A stretch of DNA of 64,000 nucleotides from Leptodactylus fallax (Eukaryota > Chordata > Amphibia > Anura > Leptodactylidae). Shown piece by piece: positions 53,849-64,000 of this stretch. Position numbers and translations under genes: made by a program. The stretch's first letter is position 1, and every line of letters begins with the position of its first letter. The notes beneath the pieces are model-generated. The model was not told the origin of the DNA and made no database searches. It saw nothing but the letters and a program-made list of their open reading frames with translations. The DNA is taken from positions 1,674,001 through 1,738,000 of the forward strand of contig CAMRHE010000197.1 of NCBI GenBank assembly GCA_947044405.1. The letters run 5' to 3'.

Positions 53849-54877
53849 TTACTTCAATGTGTACTGCTCGAATGCTGAGACAGGCAGGGCATTGTACTGA
53901 CCTTGAATGCGGTGTGCTTCAGAAGATACCGTGCCCTGTTGCACTGGAGAAATGTCGTCCCTGACAGGAACATTTGTGGCAAATAGGGATTCACTGCTTT
54001 GGCTTAGTACATAGTCTCTTGTGCGCTTAAGGGAATCCTCTGTTTCCACATCACACAAACTGGTGCTGTCTCTTTCACTTCCACTGATGGCTTGTTCTAA
54101 AATGCTTAACCTTGCCATGGCTGCAGTGTGCTCATTCTGTTTCTCTAGAGCTTCTAGTTCTGCCCTTTTTTGAGCTGCATTAGCTTCCATTGCTGCTGCA
54201 TTAGCTTCCATTTCTGCTTTCTGTTGTGCAAAGGCTGCCTGTATCTTAGTAGCTTCCGCCTCTGCACGTGCTTTTATAAGTTGCTCACTGATTGTGGAAG
54301 ATTTTGAGGAACGTGACTTAGATGTACGCTTTGAACGCTTGGTAGACTCAGAAACATGGGATGCCATTTCCTGCAGTTGCGCAATTCTTGCCTCTGTCCT
54401 TAACTTAGTTTCATGTACTAAGCTTTCTCGTTCTGAATTGAGATGCTGGAAGCTTTGCAATTCAGCTAAAGAATCGTCTGTATGAAGTTTCCTCAATATG
54501 CTTTCATACTCCTCAGCTTTCATTTTATAATGTCCATGCATAGCACAAAGCTGTCGCAGAGCTCCCTCTAGTGGTGATACATGGTATGCAGGCAAGCACA
54601 TGGCAGATATCTTAGTCTGTATTTTCTGCCACCATTTTGAGAGTTCACAGGAAAGTTCATGCTTTAAACCTTCTAGATTGTCTCTAACCTGTTTAATTGA
54701 GCTTCTAGCCTTCTCACTGGGCTGCAGACTGAGGTCCATGCTACCTTGTGCTTCAGGGTGCCCTTCAGCCATGATGCAACTCAAACAGGATAAATATAAC
54801 TTTGCTGGAGTAAGATGGCTGCTTGCTAGAATCTTCTTATGCTGAGGGAGTCTGAGCTGCGGATGCAACTTACACAA
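53849..54877 (-). pseudogene. BEL/Pao Gag, N-terminal region
   Basis: The open frame spans 342 codons; the ATG at 54,772 (MAEGHPEAQGSM) is a likely start. There is a basic Ser-rich stretch (TKRSKRTSKSRSSKSSTI), then a long Ala/Glu heptad coiled coil (AEAEATKIQAAFAQQKAEME, ending LEALEKQNEHTAAMARLSIL), the hallmark of BEL Gag amino-terminal regions. It ends where the internal deletion joins it to the integrase in a different frame (…ALPVSAF then EQYTLK and stop). Whether a truncated Gag is still made is unknown. Confidence 0.8.
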
Positions 54878-54984
54878 TGCTGATTCCTTCTGGCTTCAGG
54901 TAACTTGCTGTGACTGACTGTATGTCAGAAGTTGGTGAACTGTCTTACAGCCGTATCTGGCAGTCTTTATGCATCATTTTTCAC

Positions 54985-55360
54985 TGTTCTGACTCAATAG
55001 CTTGGCTGCAAGTGTGAGGTTGTGAGAGTGTCCTGTAGTCTCTATGCTAACCAGCAATTTACACCAAGATATCTATCAGATAGTGTTCAACTCAACTGAG
55101 GAGGCGTAGATAAGATTTCAGATGCTTTAATCCAAGTAAATCTTGTAGAACCTCATACAGCAGTAGGTGAAAAATGATGAAATACCAGGAGCTGAGCAGA
55201 CATGTTGCTTACAAAGAAGTGAAACTAAACTGAGGGGGGGAGAGAGGAGGAGCTACAGCATCACAACTAAGGATACAGAGAGAGAGAGGGGACAAACTAC
55301 AAAGACAAACACTATCACAGATACATGTCAGTGAATTAAACCAAGTCCTGGGACATGACA
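54985..55360 (-). mobile_element. BEL 5' LTR
   Basis: 376 bp. In element orientation it precedes Gag and should carry the promoter. The sequence directly inside (GTGAAAAATGATGCATAAAG) is where a primer-binding site is expected, but I could not match a tRNA. Confidence 0.93.
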
Positions 55361-55365
55361 CGCCT

Positions 55366-56810
55366 GCTGTCACGACTTACCTTACTAAAATATTTAACCT
55401 CTCTCTCTCCTCTGGAATTTTCCCATCCTCTTTCATACATGGTGTCATAACCCCTCTATTAAAGAAACTCTCCCTTGACCCATCCTGTGCTGCTATCGAC
55501 CTGTCTCTAACCTCCCTTTCATCTCCAAAATCTTGGAATGCTTGGTCTATTCTCGTTTAATCAGCTATCTTTCTGCTAACTCTCTTCTTGACCCCTTACA
55601 ATCTGGCTTCCGCACTCTGCACTCTACTGAAATGGCCCTCACAAAAGTCTCCAATGATCTCCTGATGGCTAAATCCAAAGGTGACTTCTCTCTTCTTCTT
55701 ATTCTTCTAGATCTCTCAGCAGCATTTGACACTGTTGATCATTAACTCCTCCTCACTATGCTCCGCTCTGTCGGCCTCACGGACACTGCTCTCTCCTGGT
55801 TCTCCTCTTATCTCTCTGACCACACTTTCTGTGTATAATTCTGTTTCTTCCCCTCTTCCCTTGTCGTTGGGGTTCCTCAGGGTTCGGTCCTAGGTATCCT
55901 GCTCTTCTCCCCTCCACACAGCTCCCATTGGACAAATCATCACTAGATTTGGCTTTCGGTACCATCTTTATGCTGATGACACCCAATTATATACGTCATC
56001 CCGTGACATCACCCCTGCTCTAATACAGAACACCAGTGTCTGGTGTCTCAAATATCATGTCTTCGCTCTATCTGAAACTGAATCTCTCAAAGACTGAATT
56101 ACTGCTGTTTCCACCATCTAATAGATCTGTCCCTGATATCTCCATTGCAGTCTACGGCCTTACCATAACTCCTAGGCAGTATGGCCGCTGCCTTGGGGTT
56201 ATGTTTGGCTCAGACTTTTTCCTTCACCCCCCCATATCCAATCACTTGCACACTCATGTCATCTCCACCTCAAAAACATCTCCAGAATCTGCCCTTTCCT
56301 TACCACAGATACATTAAAGACCCTTATTGTCACCCTGATTCACTCTCAATTTGACTACTGTAACTCCTTACTAATCGGTTTTCCCCTTACTAAATTAACC
56401 CCTCTACAATCTATTCTGAATTCAGCAGACAGGCTCATCTATAAATCTAAACGTTACACCTATGCCTCCGGTCTGTGTCAGTCACTACATTGGCTGCCTA
56501 TTTAATACAGAATACAATATAAACTTATCACTCTCATCCACAAGGCTCTCCATAATGCTGCACCTCCCTACATTTCCTCCCTCATCTCTGTCTATCGCCC
56601 AACCCGTACTCTCCGTTCACTCAATGACCTAAGACTAACATCCTCTATTATCAGAACCTCCCACGCTCGTTTACAAGACTTCTCCCGAGTTGCACCACTT
56701 CTCTGGAATGCTCTATCCCAGACTATCAGATTAACCCCCAATTTCTACAGCTTCAAGCGCAAACTAAAGACATATCTTTTCAGACAGGCCTATCACAACT
56801 CCTAATGTAA
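55366..56810 (+). pseudogene. L2 reverse transcriptase remnant
   Basis: Motifs in order on the plus strand: [19 protein letters not shown] at ~55,500, [18 protein letters not shown], motif [13 protein letters not shown] (~55,710-55,745), YLSDHTF, motif [10 protein letters not shown] (~55,869-55,893), motif [12 protein letters not shown] (~55,968-56,000) and [16 protein letters not shown]. The C-terminal thumb region (PLLWNALSQTIRLTPNFYSFKRKLKTYLF) reaches ~56,790. The YADD box is intact, but stops and shifts break the frame repeatedly, for example a stop right after TVDH. Confidence 0.88.
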
Positions 56811-57176
56811 ACCCTTCCTCTGTTCACGCTCCCACATTACCTCACAGGATATGATGCCGTATCAGACTAACTTTATATGTCCAAGCACCGTCTGCACGTT
56901 AAAGGACATGACTGGTGTTGGCTCATACAGCTTTATATATGTGTAATGACAGTAACCTCTATTACACAATTGTCTGACCATTGTATAAGCAATGCTACCT
57001 CTTGTGTCACCCCCTCTACCTCATAGATAGCTCTTGTGAGAAGGGCCCTCAGTCCCAGTGTGTGAATTGACTATTTCTTTGTAATGTATCTTTTTTTTTT
57101 GTCTGTACTTGAACCCTACAAATTGTACAGCGCTGTGGAATATGTTGGCGCTGTATAAATAAAATGTATTATTATT

Positions 57177-57459
57177 CTACTACTCTGCTGACTTTCAGGC
57201 CGCTTTTGTCCCCCCCTCCCTTCCTTTTCCTGCCTCTTCTACTTTCCCTGTAACTTCTGCTTCTTGCTCCTGCTGCCTCCTTCCTGTACCCTGTTATATA
57301 GCAGCCCCCCCTCCCTCCCGGATTCTGGGGCGGGTGGCTGTGCTTCCTTTCTTCTTTTTTTTCCCCTTTTTCTAGTCAGGTTACAAACCTTTTCCTGTTC
57401 TTCCTCTGTTTTGAATGTTTTAAATGTTTTATTTTTCGATATAACGTTTTCCTCTGCTG
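57177..57459. other. Pyrimidine-rich spacer between L2 and CR1
   Basis: C/T-rich sequence (CCCCCCTCCCTTCC, TTCTTCTTTTTTTT). The ORFs on both strands are low-complexity. No element is recognised. Confidence 0.5.
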
Positions 57460-59285
57460 CAACATAGTAGATGAAGTTGGATGAAGACACAGATCCAAGC
57501 AGTCTAACCTATAACCATACAGTGTTAATCCAAAAGGAGGCAAAAAAAAACCCTATTAGACTGATGCCAATTACCCCGTCTCAAGGAAAAAAGTCCTTCC
57601 CTAAGCCTAAAACCTGTAACCTGTAATATTTTTCCTTTCAAGAACTTGCATAGTGAATCTACCATTACAACATCCTCACTGCTCTAACAATAAAGATTCC
57701 CAGTCTATGTTGCTGGTGAAATTTCCTTTCCTCTAGGCATAGATGTCCCCTTGTCACTGCCACACCTAGAAGTAAAAAGATAATTAGAAAGGTGCACTGT
57801 TCCTTCATGTATTTGTACATTGTGATTAGATATCCCCGTAGCCATTTTTTCTCTAAATTGAATAACCCCAAGCTTGTTCTGTCTCTGTACTCCAATCCAC
57901 CTGTTCCCCTAATAATCTTGGTCGCTCTTCTCTGCACTTTTTCTTGTTCAGATATGTCCTTCTTGTAGACTGGGGCCCAAAATTGCATGTAATAGTCTGT
58001 GTGACAGTACTAGTGATTTGTTTAGAGGCATAACTATGTTCTTGACACATGCATATATGACTCTTTTGATGCATCCCCATAATTTTCTTTGCCTTAGGAG
58101 CAGCTGCTAGGCACTGGTCGCTAAAGTTAAGCCTACTGTACTCCAAAATCCCTAAGTCTTTTTCAGTGGCATCTTACCCAGTAATTTGCTAAGCACATAA
58201 TCATAAATTTTATTTTTTCAACAAAAATATATAACCTTACCTTAAACTTCATTTGCAAAGTCCACACTCATGGTTCCAGTTTCACTAAATTCCCCTGTAA
58301 TATTCTACTATTTTCTTCAGTTTTTATTACGGTACGGAGTTTAGAAGTTTAGTATCACTTGAAAATATGGAAACGTAATTATATAATTATATAAACCCTA
58401 TACCAGGACATTAATAAACATGTTAAAAAGAAGAGGACCCAGTACGACCCAGTACTGAATACCTCCCAGTAATTATAACCCTCTTTTTCTTGAGCCAGTG
58501 AGCCAGTTGTGAACCCAAATGCGTTCTAATTTTGGTCTATAGTTTCCATGATCATTCTTTGACCTCTTCTTATATATGGGCACCACATTTGTTATGTGCT
58601 GGTCTTGTGGGATGAGTCTGTTTCTATAGAGTCCTGAAATATTAGATATAGGGGTCTGTCTATGACAGTGTATAATTTCTTCAGAACCTGGGGATGAATG
58701 CCATCAGGAGTCAGTGACTTGTCTATTTTAGTGTTTTAAGATGCAGGTAACATTTAATGGAGAATTTACATTATCTCTAGTGATGTCATCCTGGCAAAAT
58801 ACAGTAGAGAAGAAGGCATTTAATAGATTAGCCGTTCCTCATACTCCTCCACCGTTATACCTAGATATTTTTTGAGAGGGCCCACAATCTCAGTTTAAAG
58901 TTTTTTGTTATTTATGTAATTGAAGAATATTTTTATAAGGTTATTTTTATTATCCCTAGCAAAGGACTCCTCTGTCTCAATCTTTGCCACCTTTTATCTG
59001 TTTTTTACACATCTTTTTTATCGTTATAATTATTTAAAACTTCTTCTCTTCCTTCCTGTTTTATCAGTTGAAATACTTTCTTTTTATCAATTATTGCTCC
59101 CCTCACAGTTTTGTTTAAACACAATGGTTCCTAACATGGTTAATCCCATATGATATATGTCCTTCACAGGATGTATTTAAGATGCTTTTAAAAATGTTTA
59201 TGGCCTTAGGGTCATCCCTCAGCTGATGAAAGTTGCCCTTCCTCAAGTTTTGTGTTTTTGTACCTCCTCCACTAAATGTTTTATT
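57460..59285 (-). pseudogene. CR1-type LINE, 3' portion
   Basis: The plus strand begins with the CR1 3' tail pattern ACATAGTAGATGAAGTTGG and CAAGCAGTCTAACC. On the minus strand 57,988-57,665 encodes QFWAPVYKKDISEQEKVQRR, ATKIIRGTGG and LGLFNLEKKWLRGYLITMYK, the C-terminal region of CR1 reverse transcriptase, then CLEERKFHQQHRLGIF. Further 5', 59,306-59,115 has LRKGNFHQLRDDPKAINIF. The palm motifs in between are too decayed to read. Same LINE group as the fragment at 30,426. Confidence 0.8.
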
Positions 59286-59830
59286 AACCCCTTCTCGTTG
59301 CAGCAATTTTTCGATTTTAATGTTTTTACTCCCTGCCTACCAAAAGCCAAAACTTTTTTTTTTTCATTTACCCATTTACAGAGCCATATGAGGGCTTAAC
59401 TTTTGTGGGACACATTGTATTTGGTAGTGGTAACATTTATTGTTCTGTACAATGTACTGTGAAACTGGAAAGCAATTCAGAATAAGGTGGAATTGTAAAA
59501 AAACAGTGTTTGTGTGACTTTCTTACCAGCTTCATTTTTACTGCATTCAGTGTGCAGCCAAAATTACATGTTACCTGTATTTTGCGGGTCGGCACGATTA
59601 CGGAAATACCACATTTATACAGTTTCTCTTACTTTTTAACACCTTAAAAAAATGTAAAACTTTGCAAAAAATAAAAAATACTTAGAAGTGTCTTTGTTTG
59701 TGAGGCCAGATGTACTTCAATAGGTTCTCGGCTGTTATAGCAACTGATTGCTGCCGCAGATCTCATTCCAGTGACGGCGATCATCAGTTAGATGGCGGCA
59801 CCCATGAGCCACCAAGTAAATGGTGCCTTG
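59283..59830 (+). repeat. Dispersed repeat R1, copy 2
   Basis: TTAACCCCTTCTCGTTGCAG, CCAAAAGCCAAAACTTTTT, CAGAGCCATATGAGGGC, GGGTCGGCACGATTACGG and ATACCACATTTATACAG match the copy at 29,934-30,425. Confidence 0.75.
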
Positions 59831-61198
59831 ATCAGGTTTGACTGTGGCTTCAGAGTGGGTACTGATCATAAGCATTGTATAATACAGCAGAGACTTGACG
59901 GCTATGGCGACTGCCTAGCTTCTGAGTGGTAAAGTGGATTTAGGGAAAAGGTTAAAGTATACTTGAAAATGTATTGTGTTGTGATATTGGTTAAAATTAG
60001 TTCTAGACTTTTTACAACTTTGCTACAAAAAATTTGATTTTATAACAGATATTTTGGAGAATAGTAGAGAGAAGCACGTTTTCAATAAAATGATTTCTGT
60101 CACATCTGATGTCAAAAATCACCAAATGTATTCATCACCAATTTCATTGACGTCCCAAAATACATTTAAAAGTGCCTCAGGTTTTGGCCTGATCACTGCA
60201 ATATATTAGAAAAGTGTTCTTAGGCTCTGTTCATTGTAGCATCATGGCTTCAATTCATAATGGAGCCATGCCAGTTTTGATAAATCTGTTTTCAAAATTA
60301 TCTCAACATATAATGACAGATCCCATTGACTATTTATATTGACTATTAATAAATGAACTCTGGTTTCTATTCTGGCATAGGGGACCTGGAGATGAAACAG
60401 AATTCTGTCTCATCTCAAAGATCTGTTCCCCCGATGAGCTAGTGAAGGAACTCCTAATCTGCATAAGAGTGTCTGCACTAGCTATGTGACCGGGGCTACT
60501 CCTGGTCACATTGAAAGTAAGCCACTGAAGTGACCTACTGTCAATGCCAATCACATTGAGGTATAGGTGGGCTTGGAGGCAGCTTTTTGGTGTGCTGTTG
60601 TGGGGGTAAATGAGCCTAGCTCTGGCAAAGTACAGTGTTCGAACCATGGGTCCCAAATATTTTCAAACAATTTGGTACATCCTGTCGTAAGCGCCTCTAT
60701 GTGTCCACATAGCATAATAAATTTTAAATAATCTACTTGAGGGCAGTAAGAGATGCTAAAGATGTTCACAGTTTATAGGTTAAATAGATACGAGTAGTCA
60801 ATGCAGCAATATACATAAAGCAATGGGTATGGTTATTAACCACAGATATTTATGATCTGACTCTACCTGACCCTAATCAGCCCCAGTAAACTGGGTATCA
60901 TAAATCACAGCTCAGGTACGGACAAACATCAATCCTGGTATGTACAGACGTCAGTCCCAATAAATTTTGCCCCTTATTCAGGAAGGTTCATCAGGTGACT
61001 ATTTCAAATATAGCCCATTAGATGCAGGCTTTTAGGATGAAGAAACCATTGATAGTGGCCTCAGTTGATGGATATTGATGCACAACCTAGAAGTTGCTAT
61101 AAAAATTGAAATTAAATAATCCTGTTTGGATGGGAAAGAGGGATGTCAGTGTAATCTCTAACTGACAAAACAGTGTTAAGTGTCTCTCTCTCTCTGTC
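59831..61198. other. Interval without recognised genes
   Basis: A MITE scrap (TTAGGCTCTGTTCATTGTAG, 60,220-60,320) is the only repeat-like piece. ORFs at 60,330-60,769 on the minus strand have no family motif. Confidence 0.4.
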
Positions 61199-61317
61199 TA
61201 AGAGAAAGACTTGAAAGAGTGAAGAAATCAGGCGATACCTTTTAGAGGCTAACTGGGTATATTTGATAGTAAGCTTTCGAGAGTCTAGCTCTCTTCTTCA
61301 GACATAGAAGAAACTGA

Positions 61318-61344
61318 CTGAAGAAGAGAGCTAGACTCTCGAAA
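61318..61344 (+). ncRNA. Hammerhead-like core, first fold-back, plus strand
   Basis: CTGAAGA, A, hairpin GAGAG/CTCTC with loop CTAGA, then GAAA. A mirrored core is on the minus strand at 61,275-61,301. Stems I and III were not established. Confidence 0.4.
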
Positions 61345-61762
61345 GCTTACTATCAAATATACTCAGCCTTTAAAAGGTATCGCCTGATTTCTTCACTCTT
61401 CTACTACTTTCTATGGCTAACATGATACAACATTATACTATTGGAAGAGTGAAGAAATCAGGCAATACCTTTTAGAGGTCTAACTGAGTATATTTGATGG
61501 TAATCTTTTGAGAGTACTAGCTCTCTTCTTCAGACATGGTGTTATACAAGAAACTGAAAATTCACAGACTTTTTATACACAAAAGACTTGGACCTTCAAA
61601 GGATCTTAGAATCTTTAAAAATAACAGAATGCAATATAAGTAGAGAAGTTATTTACAACAGGTCAAGAAATAAACAATCTGGAAACTTGTGTGGCGTGAC
61701 GGAGGGATCAGTATTTCTTGCTGTTATCTGTTTGCTATCAGGTGGTGATTTGACAACCATGT

Positions 61763-61790
61763 CTGAAGAAGAGAGCTAGTACTCTCGAAA
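61763..61790 (+). ncRNA. Hammerhead-like core, second fold-back
   Basis: CTGAAGA, A, hairpin GAGAG/CTCTC with loop CTAGTA, then GAAA. In the opposite arm (61,504-61,533, minus strand) the GAAA has become AAAA, so only one strand keeps the core. Confidence 0.4.
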
Positions 61791-61904
61791 GTTTACCATC
61801 AAATATACTCAGTTAGCCTCTAAAAGGTATCGCCTGATTTCTTCACTCTTCCACTACTTTCTATGGCTAACACGGTACAACATTATACTACTAAGACAAA
61901 GACT

Positions 61905-64000
61905 GTAAAACTAAGTACCAACAGTTATCCATCTTATTTGCAAATTTATAAAAAGTGCCTGGTTAGAGCCTTCTCTGGGCATGTGGTTAAAAGTTGGAAC
62001 TTAACATGATATGATTGCTAAGATAGATATAGCATAAGATTATGCCAATTTTACACCTGCTAGGTGGTATTATATTACCTATTGACATCACTTGCAGTAT
62101 TTGTTTGAAAGTAATGTTTTAAATGGTCACTAACTTTTCAGACAACGTAGTCTCATTTAATAGAGCTGGTGATTCTGGCCCAAGATGTAAAGCACTTTAT
62201 TTAAAAATGTTGCTGCTTTATGCCTGAAAAATCTCAAGTTTTGGCCACTAGGTATCTTCATTCTAGCTAATTTGCAGTCCACTCCCTGTAACTAGGGAAG
62301 TCCCATCTACAGATACCGTTAAAAAGCAAGACAGCTTCACAATGAGTGGAAGGAGGAGGGACTGGTCTTTTTACACAGTGAATGAAGAGCGGAGTGGTTG
62401 TTTTACTCACAGCCTCCACACACATCTGAAAATTGCTTTCTCTGTACACTGGATTGAACATTCTGCACATCTCAAAGATTACAATGTAAGAAAGTCCTCT
62501 ATGTACTTTTATTATTCGGGCTGCTTGTGTGATTACCGATGGGATATTATTCACAGACAGCAAGCAGTTTACTAACTGTGCTCATGCATTGCTTTTTTCC
62601 TGTGTCAGGGATATTTTTAGCAGCATCTTGCCTGCATATAGTTGCCTTGTATTTGCAGTTCAGTGTTCCTGGAGCTCATATATAATTGCTCACTTGGGAT
62701 TTTCTCAGCTATTTGTTTGCTATTGTACAGTTACTCCTGGCACAATTACACATAAATAAAACTGTAGTAATTATGGGTGGACAGATTGATCCTAATTCTA
62801 CACACCTCCTGCCTCAGAGACAAATGTAAAATGTACGGCAGCCATAAGGGATATATCAGAAAAACTGATAGGACACCACACATGAAGGCTTATACAGTAA
62901 TAGAACAGACTGAGAAAGCAAGTCCATGCAGATATTTCAACTTTTCATGAAAACTCAGGTACCCTTTATATCCTAGTCCCTTTTTGACTTAATAGATTAG
63001 TAAGGAAAGAGTTAATAATTCTCTAACAATATGAAAATGTAATTCGGCCTAAATGTAGACTATGCCTATCTTGGCTGGCGAAATCTAACTGCCTAGGGGC
63101 ATGGCTTTCTAATCCAGGATTTAGCGTAAGGTTTAAATATCCATACCATATTAGGATACGGTATGACAGTTTGGAGAAGTGAGAGTAGATGGTCCGAAAA
63201 GTAGGAATTTGTTGACTAGGAGGCATGTAACCACTCACAATGCAGAAGTACTAATCTTGGATAGATCCCAGAGGAATTAGAAAATATCCATCAGGGTCAA
63301 ATATAGAAGTATATATATCTAGAAGTTGACGGAAGTTGTCTTACAGTCAGACATAGTGAGGAGGACGTGGACATGGCTGAGATCCTGGAATGCAGAGTGA
63401 TAATTTATATATTACTCAGTTTTAGTTGTAATATAAATCAAAATAACACCAAGGAAGACAAACAGATGGTGGAAGTGCTGTAATATTTTTCTATTTTCTT
63501 ATGCATTTTCTGGGTTTAGTGTTTCTTTAAATGGTTATGCAGCTTATTAGTGACTCTCTGTAACAATAGTATATAGTTTCTAATTGTCCTAGATTTTGGA
63601 AAAAAAACATGGCAACTTTTTCTGGACAGCAGCTGTGTTTTTTAATCCTGAACAACCATTTAATATATAATTCTATAATAGTTTTTTACTCAATTAGGAA
63701 AATACAATATCCAATAATGGAGAAATAGTATCCATAATGTTTTTTTATATATATGTTGTCAATTATTTGACTTAATTTAAATGGTTTTAAAGAACAAATT
63801 TTGAATAGAATGATATTTTTTATTTTCTCAGGGCGCATGCTGCAATACATTTTCAGCATTGTATAAAAAGTTTTATAACTGCAGAAGAAAATTCCTAGGG
63901 AATGAAAGAGCAGTTGGAAATAGTTGGATGGTAATGTTGTAATATATAGAGCAGAACTTTTAACCTTACATGTAATGTGCTGGCAGCAGCCATGTGGCGT
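61905..64000. other. Right-hand 2.1 kb without recognised features
   Basis: Only short chance frames. The pair 62,342-62,575 (+) and 62,267-62,563 (-) overlaps on opposite strands and has no motif. The sequence is A/T-rich and may be unique host DNA. Confidence 0.4.

Larger units (their letters stand above)
52431..55360 (-). mobile_element. Young, internally deleted BEL/Pao retrotransposon
   Basis: Two 376-bp LTRs (52,431-52,806 and 54,985-55,360) differ at one position only (TGCTCT versus TGTTCT). On the minus strand each begins TGTCATGTCCCAGGAC and ends with ...CA. A 5-bp duplication CGCCT flanks the element. The interior holds a Gag frame and an integrase C-terminal frame, but protease, reverse transcriptase and RNase H are gone, so it cannot copy itself unaided. 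A purine-rich GGCGGGGAG (52,807-52,816, minus strand) beside the left LTR fits a polypurine tract. Confidence 0.93.
52240..57176 (+). mobile_element. L2 LINE, split by a BEL/Pao insertion
   Basis: Coding sequence before the insertion (FEPVTQGEVSQLLSSSCPTT ... PSHLLQAP) continues after it (…[24 protein letters not shown]). The 3' tail is the typical L2 ending, CAGCGCTGTGGAATATGTTG then GGCGCTGTATAAATAAA (57,128-57,165), closed by (ATT)n. The 5' end is truncated or obscured near 52,240. Confidence 0.88.
61212..61891 (+). mobile_element. Tandem pair of Penelope-like fold-backs sharing one target duplication
   Basis: Two consecutive fold-backs (61,212-61,440 and 61,441-61,891) of the same family as 7,837-8,070. 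Each starts TGRAAGAGTGAAGAAATCAGG and ends with (T)AACAYGRTACAACATTATACT. The first has a tiny loop. The second carries a 230-bp non-palindromic interior between its arms. The pair as a whole is flanked by TAAGAGAAAGACT (61,199-61,211) and TAAGACAAAGACT (61,892-61,904), so it entered as a dimer. No coding region. Confidence 0.75.

Noticed and set aside
53527..53964. Plus-strand 145-residue ORF
   Set aside because: Antisense shadow of the BEL integrase and Gag junction.
57239..57490. ORF pair on opposite strands
   Set aside because: Pyrimidine-rich spacer plus the CR1 tail; no protein motif.
1..64000. tRNA, rRNA or snRNA genes
   Set aside because: No A/B-box plus cloverleaf pattern or conserved rRNA segments were recognised; a tRNAscan/Infernal run would settle it.

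Overview
This window is vertebrate nuclear DNA, most probably from an anuran amphibian. The evidence is the mixture of repeats: several Tc1/mariner families, Tx1-type L1 LINEs, L2 and CR1 LINEs, Gypsy and BEL/Pao LTR elements, Penelope-like fold-backs, a hAT element, and dense inverted-repeat MITEs of kinds I recognise from frog genomes. I found no intact host protein-coding gene, no rRNA or tRNA gene and no CRISPR array. Nearly every coding-looking stretch is a transposable-element remnant. A few low-repeat stretches could be conserved non-coding DNA, which would fit an intergenic or intronic gene desert.

Layout. 0-8 kb: a MITE with hairpin ends, a Tc1 tail, a 1.07-kb near-perfect palindrome, a minus-strand Gypsy-type gag/protease remnant with its 5' LTR, a G-rich minisatellite, and a Penelope-like fold-back with 13-bp target-site duplications (TSDs). 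8-14 kb: MITEs, a degenerate 36-bp tandem array, and a low-repeat stretch (10.3-12.1 kb). 14-18.1 kb: a composite repeat and two decayed copies of one Tc1-like family joined by the end of another. 19-25 kb: two truncated Tc1 elements. 25.8-30 kb: MITEs, and a degenerate minus-strand reading frame with an internally repeated motif, broken by three insertions including a hAT element with an 8-bp TSD. 30.4-34.3 kb: a CR1 endonuclease fragment next to two full-length Tc1 elements, one needing only a single frameshift to explain its loss of function. 34.3-37.3 kb: an unrecognised coding remnant, an ~84-bp satellite and other repeats. 37.4-42.2 kb: a Tx1-like LINE with a 13-bp TSD, carrying a solo LTR with its own 5-bp TSD. 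44.5-50.2 kb: a second, scrambled Tx1-like LINE carrying a 1,620-bp Tc1. 52.2-57.2 kb: an L2 LINE split by a young, internally deleted BEL/Pao element with LTRs identical at 375 of 376 positions. 57.5-59.8 kb: CR1 and a dispersed repeat. 61.2-61.9 kb: a tandem pair of Penelope-like fold-backs sharing one TSD.

The elements do not form a pathway; the useful information is their nesting, which gives relative ages. L2 is older than BEL; the first L1 is older than the solo LTR; the second L1 is older than its Tc1; the repeat-bearing frame at 26.6-29.7 kb is older than its MITEs and hAT. The most unusual signal is a set of fold-back elements whose strands carry CTGANGA...GAAA cores resembling hammerhead ribozymes.
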